Position numbers and translations under genes: made by a program. Source: Alphaproteobacteria bacterium (GTDB lineage: Bacteria > Pseudomonadota > Alphaproteobacteria > SMXS01). From it: 64,000 bases of DNA. The notes beneath the pieces are model-generated. The model did not search any database. It saw only the letters and a list, made by a program, of their open reading frames with translations, and had not been told where the DNA came from. Positions 9,042 to 16,699 of this stretch are shown piece by piece. Location: positions 1 to 64,000 of the forward strand of contig WGNW01000020.1 in NCBI GenBank assembly GCA_016124315.1, given 5' to 3'. The number at the start of each line of letters is the position of its first letter. Positions within the stretch are counted from its first letter, which is position 1.

Positions 9042-11486
9042 ATGAGAATCGAATGGATTCGGGCTGTCGGCCCGAAGAGGTCGTCTTGGCGCTTGATCAT
9101 GTTGGCCGGCACCGTGTTCGCCGTATCGGCGTCGCAAGCCGGCCTGGCGTTCGCCGATGCTCCTGAAACGATCACGGTCACGGCGCGAAAGCGCGTCGAG
9201 AGCATTCAGAAGGTTCCCGTCGCAATCCAGGCGTTTACCGGGAAGGACGTGGAATCGTCCCGGGCGATCGATCTGACGAAGATCGCCGAGATGGCCACCC
9301 AGGTGATCATCTTTCCCGCGTCGTCGGGATCGGGCGCCAGCTTCAACATCCGCGGCATCGGCTCCTCCTCGGGCGACCCGGGCATCGATTCCAGCGTCAC
9401 GCTCGACATCGACGGCATGATGATCAACCGCGGCGACGCGGTTCGCGCCGGCCAGTTCGATCTCGCGAACGTCCAGATCCTGAAAGGGCCGCAGGCGCTG
9501 TTCTTCGGCAAGAACAGCCCGGCCGGCGTCATATCGCTGCAGAGCGCCGATCCCGGCCCCGAATGGGAATACATCGCCCGCCTGTCCTACGAGGTCGTGG
9601 GGCAGGAAGTGCTGGGCGAAGCCATCGCGTCGGGCCCGATCAACGACAAGGTGGGGATCCGTATCGCCTATCGCGGCAGGACGTCCAACGGCTGGCTGAA
9701 GAACAACTCCCAGCCGATCAGCGATCAGGCGCCCTACATCGCCGGCTATCCTTACGACGCCGAGCCCTACGCATTCCCAGGCGCGACGGACAAGAAGCTG
9801 GGCGCGCAGGACGAGCACATCGCGCGTCTGACCCTCAAGCTCAATCCCACGGACAGGTTCGAGGCCAAGCTGAAGGTCCTCGGCGACCTCTACAAGGACA
9901 ACGGCGCGCAGGTGAACGAGAACATCCACTGCTCGGGCGCCCTGCCGCAGACGACGGGCGTGCTGAGCCAGATCACGCTCGTCGACCCGTATGGCGACTG
10001 CAAGGTCAACGGCGTTACCTCCGAAGGCTCCATGCCCAAGGAGATCTGGCAGCACTATCCCGGCGCGGCCAAGCACGAGGGGGCGCCCTACGAGTTCGTC
10101 GACACGCTGCTGACCACCCTGGCGATGAACTACACCCTCGACAACTTCACCATCTCGTCGCAGACCGGCGTGCACTACTACCGCTACGCCCGGTTCGATA
10201 ATTTCGACGGCACCACCTTCGATCAGTTCCTCGGCTACCAGACGGAGCACCAGACCACGGTCAGCCAGGAGCTCCGCGTTCTCAGCACCTTCGACTTCCC
10301 GTTGAACTTCATGCTGGGTGCGTTCTACGAGAACGCCCGCCGGACCGACGGCAATTCGGGCAAGATCGCCTCGGTGGGTGCGGCCGTCGACGCGAACGGC
10401 GTGATCCACTCCGAGAACTGGTCGGGCCTCGCCCATGTCCGCGAGAAGACCTATTCGATCTTCGGTCAGGCGATCTGGAAGATCGTGCCGGATCTCGAAC
10501 TGGCCGGCGGCGCCCGCTGGACCAAGGTGCAGCAATCCGCCGACCAGCAGAACACCTTCGTCAACCCCTACATGCAGAACTTCTTCCTGTCGCCGACATC
10601 GCCGTTCCTGCTACCGGCGGGGGTCGTGCTGGACAGCACCTCCAACGGCAACAACGTGTCGCCGGAAGTGACGCTGACCTGGACGCCGACGGATGAATTC
10701 ACCCTCTACGGCGCCTACAAGACGGGCTACAAGGCGGGCGGCTTCTCCACCAACACGGTCATCGTCGCCTCGGCCACCGGCCAGTCGCTCACCTTCGGCC
10801 CGGAAACCTCGCGGGGCTTCGAGGTCGGCGCGAAATCGAGCCTCATGGGGGGACGCCTGCGGACCGACCTGACCCTGTACCGCTACGTCTTCAAGAACCT
10901 GCAGGTCAGCGCCTTCGACTCCGCCACCACGTCGTTCCAGATCCGCAACGCCGCGTCCGCAAGGACCGAGGGCGTCGAATTCGACGCCGACTGGCTGGTC
11001 ACCGACGACCTGACCCTGAAGGGCGGGATCGGCTACAACCACGCGCGCTACACCAGCTTCCCCGCCGCGCCGTGCTTCGCCGGGCAGACCACCGGGCAGG
11101 GCTGCGTCGGCGGCGTGCAGGATCTCAAGGGCAAGCCGCTCGTCTTCGCGCCGGACTGGTCGATCAACGCCGGCTTCAACTATGACACGCCGGTCGCGGA
11201 CGGCTGGAAGCTGGGCTTTACCGGCGACGTGGTCTATTCGAGCACCTACCAGACCAGCCTGGCCGACGACGCCCGGGCGGAACAGCCCTCCTACGCCAAG
11301 GTCAATGCCAGCGTTCGGCTCCACTCGGATGACGACAAGTACGAGTTCGCGGTGATCGGCCGCAATCTCACCGACAAGTACATCATCGCCGGGTCCGCGG
11401 ACAAACCGGGCGGCGCGCCCGGCGACATCTTCGCCAACATCATCCGCGGCCGCGAAGTCATCCTGGAGGCCACCTACCACTACTGA
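9042..11486 (+). CDS. TonB-dependent outer membrane receptor
   Basis: Outer membrane beta-barrel importer of 814 residues. A signal peptide (to about residue 38, FADA) is followed by a TonB-box-like ETITVTARKR and the plug domain (RVESIQKVPVAIQAFTG to about FFGKNSPAGVISLQSA). The barrel ends with the conserved aromatic C-terminus ILEATYHY. The start at 9042 is preceded by a GGGGAGGG site; a start 24 nt upstream would include that site in the coding sequence. Such receptors in alphaproteobacteria often sit beside catabolic genes and take up hydrophobic or bulky substrates as well as siderophores. It is divergent from the PQQ dehydrogenase. Confidence 0.93.
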   Translation: MRIEWIRAVGPKRSSWRLIMLAGTVFAVSASQAGLAFADAPETITVTARKRVESIQKVPVAIQAFTGKDVESSRAIDLTKIAEMATQVIIFPASSGSGASFNIRGIGSSSGDPGIDSSVTLDIDGMMINRGDAVRAGQFDLANVQILKGPQALFFGKNSPAGVISLQSADPGPEWEYIARLSYEVVGQEVLGEAIASGPINDKVGIRIAYRGRTSNGWLKNNSQPISDQAPYIAGYPYDAEPYAFPGATDKKLGAQDEHIARLTLKLNPTDRFEAKLKVLGDLYKDNGAQVNENIHCSGALPQTTGVLSQITLVDPYGDCKVNGVTSEGSMPKEIWQHYPGAAKHEGAPYEFVDTLLTTLAMNYTLDNFTISSQTGVHYYRYARFDNFDGTTFDQFLGYQTEHQTTVSQELRVLSTFDFPLNFMLGAFYENARRTDGNSGKIASVGAAVDANGVIHSENWSGLAHVREKTYSIFGQAIWKIVPDLELAGGARWTKVQQSADQQNTFVNPYMQNFFLSPTSPFLLPAGVVLDSTSNGNNVSPEVTLTWTPTDEFTLYGAYKTGYKAGGFSTNTVIVASATGQSLTFGPETSRGFEVGAKSSLMGGRLRTDLTLYRYVFKNLQVSAFDSATTSFQIRNAASARTEGVEFDADWLVTDDLTLKGGIGYNHARYTSFPAAPCFAGQTTGQGCVGGVQDLKGKPLVFAPDWSINAGFNYDTPVADGWKLGFTGDVVYSSTYQTSLADDARAEQPSYAKVNASVRLHSDDDKYEFAVIGRNLTDKYIIAGSADKPGGAPGDIFANIIRGREVILEATYHY

Positions 11487-11497
11487 CGAGGGGGTGA

Positions 11498-11529
11498 GGC
11501 CGGGGGCGGTTCGCGCGCCGCCTCCGGCC
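11498..11529. terminator. Hairpin after the TonB receptor gene
   Basis: Inverted repeat with a 12-bp stem (11498-11509 with 11518-11529, one G-T pair) and an 8-base loop, 11 nt behind the receptor stop. There is no following T-run, so it is a weak candidate for an intrinsic terminator. Confidence 0.35.
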
Positions 11530-11748
11530 CTGACCCCGGGGCGCCCGGCGGCCGGACGGATGGGCCGGGCGCCATGCGGCCGGCGCCCCGGACCCGGCAT
11601 CGAACCCGCACCGCCGATCGGGACTGGCCCACGGGCCGCCGCCGGACTACTCTGCCCTTCAGTCGGGGAGACTGCGTTCCCTGTTCGGGAACGGCGAGTG
11701 GATTGTGGACGCGCTCCTGGGGAGCGATCGATCGGGGAAGACGAGCAA

Positions 11749-13128
11749 ATGGCAAGAGACTATGACGTGATCATCGTGGGTTCGGGCGCCGCGGGCCTGG
11801 CCGCCGCCGTGGCGGCGGCGGATGCGGGCGCCTCCGTCCTGGTGGTGGAAGGCGAGAAGCGCGTCGGCGGTTCGTCGCGGCTGTCGGGCGGGCATTTCTA
11901 TGCCGCCGGCACCTCGGTCCAGAAGGAGGCGGGCGTCGCCGACACCCCCGATGCCATGTACGAGGAATACATGACGCTGAACCAGTGGCTGGTGGACCCG
12001 GCCGTGGTGCGGCGTTACTGCGACCTGTCGGCGCCGACCTTCGAATGGGTCAAGGGCCTGGGCGTGAAGTACCCGGTGGAGGGGCTCTACTGCTCGGGCG
12101 TCGGCTCGGTGCCGCGCGGCCACCCGCCGGAAGGCGAGGGCGAGGAAGTCATCAACGTGCTCGACGGCCACCGCAGCCACAAGGGCATCGACGTGGTGCT
12201 CGACTCGCGCGTCACCGGGCTGGTGACCAACGACGAGGGCCGGGTGACCGGCATCCGCATCGGCGACGACGAGGCGAGCTGCGGCGCGGTCATCCTGGCG
12301 ACCGGCGGCTTCGGCAACAACCCGGAGATGATTAGGAAATACCTGCCCCAGGCGTCGGCCGGCGGCGACTGGAACTGGTACATCGGCGCCGACGGCGCTC
12401 GCGGCGACGGCCTCACCCTGGGCCAGGCCGTGGGCGGCGTGATCGACGGCCACGACCGCGCGCTGATCCTCGCCACGCCGGGCTTCAGCCGCGACCTCGA
12501 GGTCGCCATGCCCGGCTGGCTGATGATGGTGAACCAGCAGGGCAGGCGGTTCTGCGACGAGACCGCCCCCTACATCGTCATCGCCGGCCTGCTCAACAAG
12601 CAGGGCGGCCACGCCTATGCCGTGTTCGACGAAGAGACCCGCGCCGCTGCCCGGCGCAGCCCGCAGTTCCAGGCCTACTGGGTCAACGACGTGCTCGAGC
12701 AGAAGGCCGACGAAGGCCGGATTATCCGCGCCGACACCCTGGCCGAGCTGGCGGCCAAGGCGGGCATCGACCCGGAAGGCCTGCAGGGTCAGGTGGAGCG
12801 CTACAACGCCGACGTCGAGGCGGGCGAGGACACCGCCTTCTTCAAGCAGTCGCCCATGGCGCCGATCCGCACCGGGCCGTTCTATGCCGTCGAGATCCGC
12901 CCCGCCATCCTGTGCTGGACCGGCACCGGCCTGCGCATCGACGCCGAAACCTGCGTGCTGAACAAGGCCAGCAAGCCGATCCGCGGCCTCTACGCCGCCG
13001 GCGAGACCGTCGGCAATCTGCACGGCGACCGCTACATCGGCGGCGGCGGCTCCTACGGCCCCTGCCTGGTGTTCGGCAAACTGGCCGGCGAGAACGCCGC
13101 CAAGTACGCGAAGGAATTGAACGACTAA
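11749..13128 (+). CDS. FAD-dependent oxidoreductase, 3-ketosteroid dehydrogenase/fumarate reductase fold
   Basis: 459-residue flavoprotein of the FAD_binding_2 family. The Rossmann motif DVIIVGSGAAGLAAA is at residues 5-19, the ribose-binding VVVEGEKRVGGSSRLSGG follows, and the second nucleotide segment is GAVILATGGFG. The C-terminus has PIRGLYAAGETVGNLHGDRYIGGGGSYGPCLVFG, the usual FAD closing loop. Members oxidise 3-ketosteroids or reduce fumarate-like acids. The gene begins with ATG preceded by a modest GGGGAAG site; longer readings upstream are arginine/proline-rich and non-coding. It lacks a signal peptide. It has a distant relative at 40759 in the catabolic block. Confidence 0.85.
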   Translation: MARDYDVIIVGSGAAGLAAAVAAADAGASVLVVEGEKRVGGSSRLSGGHFYAAGTSVQKEAGVADTPDAMYEEYMTLNQWLVDPAVVRRYCDLSAPTFEWVKGLGVKYPVEGLYCSGVGSVPRGHPPEGEGEEVINVLDGHRSHKGIDVVLDSRVTGLVTNDEGRVTGIRIGDDEASCGAVILATGGFGNNPEMIRKYLPQASAGGDWNWYIGADGARGDGLTLGQAVGGVIDGHDRALILATPGFSRDLEVAMPGWLMMVNQQGRRFCDETAPYIVIAGLLNKQGGHAYAVFDEETRAAARRSPQFQAYWVNDVLEQKADEGRIIRADTLAELAAKAGIDPEGLQGQVERYNADVEAGEDTAFFKQSPMAPIRTGPFYAVEIRPAILCWTGTGLRIDAETCVLNKASKPIRGLYAAGETVGNLHGDRYIGGGGSYGPCLVFGKLAGENAAKYAKELND

Positions 13129-13158
13129 GGATCAGTGTTCCGGTGACCCCGGTGTTTG

Positions 13159-13187
13159 CGGTGGCAGCATTTAGTAAGCTGCCGCCG
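13159..13187. repeat. Imperfect hairpin beside the AT-rich insert
   Basis: Stem of 10 bp (13159-13168 with 13178-13187, one G-T pair) and a 9-base AT-rich loop, directly followed by GTAATT. It resembles a REP-type or terminator hairpin 31 nt behind the preceding flavoprotein gene, at the left border of the AT-rich insert. Confidence 0.4.
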
Positions 13188-13255
13188 TAATTGGGTTGTC
13201 CCACCGTAATTCCAGAACCTGCCCATTGGCACAAAGCGCACTGTCGAGAAAATGG

Positions 13256-13789
13256 TCATGACAGCCAGTTGACTATCTCCTTGGGCACAACATCAGACAT
13301 GTCGCGATCGCGCCTTCCCCATCGGACTTCTGGTGGGGGTATGCCAAGATATAATTGGGCCGCAGTCAAAGCCGCGTCCCGTATGACTGGATTGTCCGAT
13401 CTATATGCATTTCTTAGTACATCTTTTATGCGGTTATCGCATGGAACAACCATCGGTAGTACTAATAAAGCTGGGAGCAAAAGCAAATCTTGATCGTCCC
13501 ACGAAACCCCTTTTGAGAATTCAACCACCTTCTCAATAAATCTTTTCTCAACAACTTTTCTGAGCGATAAGCCCGTTATAATTTGTGAGACAGGATAAGG
13601 GGCGCGCGATCTACCAATGTAGTCTAATAGAGCCTGCGTGTCTATGTCACTTACGAATTTAATATACGAATATACGATGTCAGACAAAAAGGCATCGTCG
13701 CACGCCTTCAAGGCTTGCACCACTTTCTCCAGGTCCTCTTTGCTGTATTGCAGAGACCGGATCCGTTGCGCAATATTATCGGCATTCAC
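13256..13789 (-). CDS. Probable orphan immunity protein, helical repeat-like, unrecognised family
   Basis: 177-residue soluble protein starting with GTG; GAAAGG, 9 nt upstream, overlaps the end of the preceding frame. It is helix-rich (for example NPVIRDAALTAAQLYLG, which looks like a HEAT-type repeat unit), without signal peptide or membrane segment. Codon use and GC content differ strongly from neighbouring genes. The tail of a broken toxin-like gene ends 5 nt before its start, which is the usual order of a polymorphic toxin and its immunity gene. The immunity role is inferred from this context alone; no named immunity family was recognised. Confidence 0.6.
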   Translation of the reverse strand: MNADNIAQRIRSLQYSKEDLEKVVQALKACDDAFLSDIVYSYIKFVSDIDTQALLDYIGRSRAPYPVSQIITGLSLRKVVEKRFIEKVVEFSKGVSWDDQDLLLLPALLVLPMVVPCDNRIKDVLRNAYRSDNPVIRDAALTAAQLYLGIPPPEVRWGRRDRDMSDVVPKEIVNWLS

Positions 13790-14141
13790 GGCACTTACCT
13801 TTCAGCATAATCCAAAAACTTGGATGCCATGCTCGGCTCCTGTTGATAGAACCATCTCTGGCCTGCCGTAATTTTCGGATTCGATAACATCCTATTATCA
13901 TACTGGATGCGGTTCCGCAGCGCCTGCTATGCAGTTCTTACCTCCTGCAAGTGGTCCCAGTTGTCTCCCCTTGTGAAATTACGGGGACAGTTTACTTAAT
14001 TCGGGCGATGACTGGTCCTACCTGTTCGGCAACCCGGATGGCGAGGTCCGTTGCGCTTTGCGAGCGTCGACCGAGAGCCTAGTCGGCGTATCGCCCCGGA
14101 GGGCGCCCGCAGCGTCAGCCGCCAGCACGTTCCTTTCCCCA
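13790..14141. other. Gene-poor stretch between the immunity-like gene and the flavoprotein gene
   Basis: About 350 bases. The left half holds the toxin remnant. At 13974-14001 is the right border motif (minus-strand reading AAGTAAACTGTCCCCGTAAT), a sequence type I associate with REP-like transposase surroundings. From 14010 on the composition returns to the GC-rich norm and nothing is recognisable before the stop of the minus-strand gene at 14142. Confidence 0.5.
13795..13976 (-). pseudogene. C-terminal remnant of a polymorphic toxin-like protein
   Basis: Read leftwards from about 13976, one frame gives FTRGDNWDHLQEVRTA, then an in-frame TAG (13929-13927), then about 43 further codons (QALRNRIQYDNRML ... 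SMASKFLDYAER) to a TAA at 13797. The amino acid pattern HLQEVR, a conserved leucine/asparagine-rich helix and a final LDYAE resembles the extreme C-terminus of Rhs-type polymorphic toxins as I remember them. The remainder of the gene is absent: another stop lies just upstream at about 14000. It ends 5 nt before the immunity-like gene. Confidence 0.45.
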
Positions 14142-15377
14142 TCAAACCGGACGGCAGAGTTCCATGTACATGGGGCCGGGCTCGTGGCCCAGGTAGGTCT
14201 TGCCCAGGTCCTCGTAGTGCCGGTAGGAGATCAGCATGTGGTTGGCCGCCTGCTGGGCGTCGCGCAGCTGCCGCTCCAGCGGGCTGTCCATGCGGCTTCC
14301 CGTGGTCCCGGCCGTGTTGTTGATCATGCCGACGATCTCGCGGCACGTCTGGGCGGCATGGGCGCAGGCCAGCAGCGCCGGCCGGAAATACGCCCAGTCC
14401 GGCGTCAGCCGCCCGCCCTTGGCCGGCAGCGGGCCGAGATGGGCCTCCAGCCGCTCCTGGGTGTCCATGACGTAGGCGCGGGCCGCCGCCAGCTTCGCCT
14501 CGGCCTCGCCGACCCGGTACTGCACCTGGGGCTGGTCCTTGAGCTTGGTGCTGGTGCTCCACGGCACCTTGCCCAGCGCCAGGCCGACCAGCGAGTCGAT
14601 GGCGCCGCGGCACACCCCGAGCGCCACCGCTGCCTTGTTGTAGATGGCGTGGGTCGGGTTGCGGTAGGTCGGGTTGTCCCAGATCTCGCTGGGCGCCAGC
14701 GACCGGCCGGGCAGCAGGTGTTCCGGCGGCACGTAGCAGTCGGTCATGCGCACGTCGTGGCTGCCCGAGCCGCGCATGCCGGCGGTATCCCAGGTGTCGA
14801 CGATCTCGAACTCGCCCTTCGGCACCATGAACGAGGCCGTCGAGGTCTCGCCGGTGTCCTCGTCGGTGCACATGGAGCCCATCAGGAAGTTCCAGGTGGC
14901 GTTCTGGCAGCCGCTGGCGAAGCCGCCCTGGTAGTTCACCCGCCAGCCGTCGCCGTCGCGCTTCACCCGGCGCCCTGGATTGGGGCCGTTGGCGGGGCCG
15001 TGGCCCGAGCAGACCAGCGCGTACCAGTCGCCGAAGATCTCGTGCGCGAAGTCCGGCTGCATCTGGCGGATCACCAGCGCGTTGATCTCCGAGGAGATCT
15101 GGGTGCACCAGCCGACCGAGCCGTCGATGGCGGAGACCGCCTCGATGATCTCGATCTGCTGGCGGGCCTGCAGGTTCTCGCCGCCCAGTTCCGCCGGCAG
15201 GGCGTAGCGGTAGAGGCCGATGTCGGCCATCTGCTTCGACGCCCAGGCCGGCAGGTGCCGCAGCCGTTGTGCTTCGTCCCCTGCCGCGGCGAGCGAGTCC
15301 CGGATGCCGGCGATCCGCTCCAGCATGGGCGTCTTGGCGACCTCCTGCTGGCGGTCGATGATGTCGGTGCTGACCAT
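14142..15377 (-). CDS. Acyl-CoA dehydrogenase-fold flavoprotein, likely flavin-dependent monooxygenase (HsaA/HpaB-C2 type)
   Basis: 411 residues with the acyl-CoA dehydrogenase fold: helical N-domain (ASKQMADIGLYRYALPAELGGENL), central beta domain (GDGWRVNYQGGFASGCQNATW) and C-terminal helical bundle. The segment order and the absence of the usual catalytic glutamate context fit the oxygenase branch (two-component hydroxylases such as HsaA) better than true acyl-CoA dehydrogenases. The start at 15377 has GGGAGA upstream. It is the second gene of a minus-strand pair with the reductase-like gene at 15433, 55 nt apart. A flavin reductase partner is not adjacent, so the assignment between oxygenase and dehydrogenase remains open. 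Confidence 0.75.
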   Translation of the reverse strand: MVSTDIIDRQQEVAKTPMLERIAGIRDSLAAAGDEAQRLRHLPAWASKQMADIGLYRYALPAELGGENLQARQQIEIIEAVSAIDGSVGWCTQISSEINALVIRQMQPDFAHEIFGDWYALVCSGHGPANGPNPGRRVKRDGDGWRVNYQGGFASGCQNATWNFLMGSMCTDEDTGETSTASFMVPKGEFEIVDTWDTAGMRGSGSHDVRMTDCYVPPEHLLPGRSLAPSEIWDNPTYRNPTHAIYNKAAVALGVCRGAIDSLVGLALGKVPWSTSTKLKDQPQVQYRVGEAEAKLAAARAYVMDTQERLEAHLGPLPAKGGRLTPDWAYFRPALLACAHAAQTCREIVGMINNTAGTTGSRMDSPLERQLRDAQQAANHMLISYRHYEDLGKTYLGHEPGPMYMELCRPV

Positions 15378-15432
15378 GTCGCTGTCTTCTCCCGTTTGAA
15401 GTCCGTCGGGCGGACGTGCGCCCCTTCGCCGC

Positions 15433-16458
15433 TCAGGCGTCCGCCGCGCCGGATACCCTGACAAGCTGGACGCCGAAATGCTCGCCGGTCAGGGCGTGCA
15501 CCAGGGCCTGCGGCGCCCGCTCCAGCCCGTCGAGGACGTCCTCGGCGTATTTGAGGGCGCCCGAGGCCACCAGGGGCGCCAGCCGCGACGCCGCCTCCTC
15601 GTAGCGGCCGGCGAAGTTGCCGACGAAGAAGCCGTGCATCTCCGCCTGCCTGTAGACCAGGTTGAAATAGTTCCTGGGCGCGTACCAGCCGCCGTCGTGG
15701 TTGTACTGCGAGGTGGCGCCGCACAGCACCACCCGCGCGCCCTGCGCGATCAGCCCGAGTGCCGCGTCGAGGGTTTCGCCGCCGACATTGTCGAAGAAGA
15801 TGTCGATGCCGCGCGGGCAGAGCGCCGCGAGCCGCTCGGCCACGTCCTCCTCCTTGTAGTTGACCGCGCCGGCGCAGCCCAGCTCGCCGGTCAGCCAGTC
15901 GCATTTCTGCCGGCTGCCGGCGATGCCGACGACCCGGCATCCCTGCATCCGCGCGAGCTGGCAGAGCACCGAGCCCACGTTGCCGGCGGCGCCGGAGATC
16001 ACCATGGTGTCGCCCAGCTTCGGCCGGCAGAACTCGGTCAGCCCGAAATAGGCGGTGCGGCCGCCGCTGCCGAGCACGTGCATCAGCGCGGTGGTCGAGA
16101 CGCCGTCCCGTCGCTTCACCCGCTGCACCGGCGTGCGGTCGCGCCCGTTGGACACGGCGAAGCGCTGCCAGCCCAAATCGCCGGAGACCAGGTCGCCGAC
16201 GGCGTAGTCCGGGTGGTTCGACTTGACGACGCAGCCCATGCCGCCGCAGCGCATGGTGCCGCCCAGCGGCACCGGCCGGCCGGTCATGCCGCCGGAGGTC
16301 ATCCACATGCGCAGCGGCGGCGTGACGATCAGGTAGGCGGCCTCGATCAGGAACTCGCCGTCGCCGATCTCGGGGCAGGGCTCCCGCTCCAGCCGGAAGT
16401 TCTGCCCCGACGGCATGCCGTCCGGACGCGACGCCAGCACCCATTTGGTGTTTTCCAT
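15433..16458 (-). CDS. Medium-chain NADP-dependent oxidoreductase, CurA/prostaglandin reductase-like
   Basis: 341-residue zinc-free member of the medium-chain dehydrogenase/reductase family. It has the N-terminal GroES-like domain (PPLRMWMTSGGMTGRPVPLGGTMRCGGMGCVV), the nucleotide-binding segment TMVISGAAGNVGSVLCQLARMQG and VVGIAGSRQKCDWL, and FFDNVGGETLDAAL. These resemble enone/alkenal reductases that saturate alpha,beta-unsaturated ketones. GGGAGA precedes the ATG; longer in-frame readings upstream have no such site. It probably leads an operon with the flavoprotein downstream and diverges from pqiA, 241 nt away. Confidence 0.85.
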   Translation of the reverse strand: MENTKWVLASRPDGMPSGQNFRLEREPCPEIGDGEFLIEAAYLIVTPPLRMWMTSGGMTGRPVPLGGTMRCGGMGCVVKSNHPDYAVGDLVSGDLGWQRFAVSNGRDRTPVQRVKRRDGVSTTALMHVLGSGGRTAYFGLTEFCRPKLGDTMVISGAAGNVGSVLCQLARMQGCRVVGIAGSRQKCDWLTGELGCAGAVNYKEEDVAERLAALCPRGIDIFFDNVGGETLDAALGLIAQGARVVLCGATSQYNHDGGWYAPRNYFNLVYRQAEMHGFFVGNFAGRYEEAASRLAPLVASGALKYAEDVLDGLERAPQALVHALTGEHFGVQLVRVSGAADA

Positions 16459-16699
16459 GGTTGTCTCCCGCTTTCTCTCGAGCCTGCCCGTTCGTCCGGG
16501 TCTTGGCTCGAAGCTGCGGCATGGTCTCACGAACCGGCGGGATGCAGAAGCGCCTCTGTCGTTCTTCCGGCCGTTCATCGTCGTCGGTGGCGCCGGGCTT
16601 GGGCCTCGGCATCCCGGTGGCAAGGGAACGAGTAGGGCTCCCGGGCGTTGCGCCTGTGTCCGAATTGTGACGCGTATTGTTCCGTATTCGAGATCTGGA

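Larger units (their letters stand above)
13195..13990. mobile_element. AT-rich insert carrying an immunity-like gene, flanked by inward-facing short repeats
   Basis: The base composition drops sharply here compared with both flanks. A short motif of the form GTCCC(n)CGTAATT reads rightwards at 13198-13211 and, as GTCCCCGTAATTTCA, leftwards from 13988 to 13974, so the two copies point toward each other and bracket the insert. No transposase is present. Inside are a minus-strand gene and the C-terminal remnant of a second minus-strand gene. The border repeats and foreign composition suggest horizontal acquisition; the mechanism is unknown. Confidence 0.4.

Noticed and set aside
14010-14141. Plus-strand segment reading NSGDDWSYLFGNPDGEV as a possible gene remnant
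   Set aside because: Only some 17 residues look protein-like and the frame has no start or family match; too little to call.
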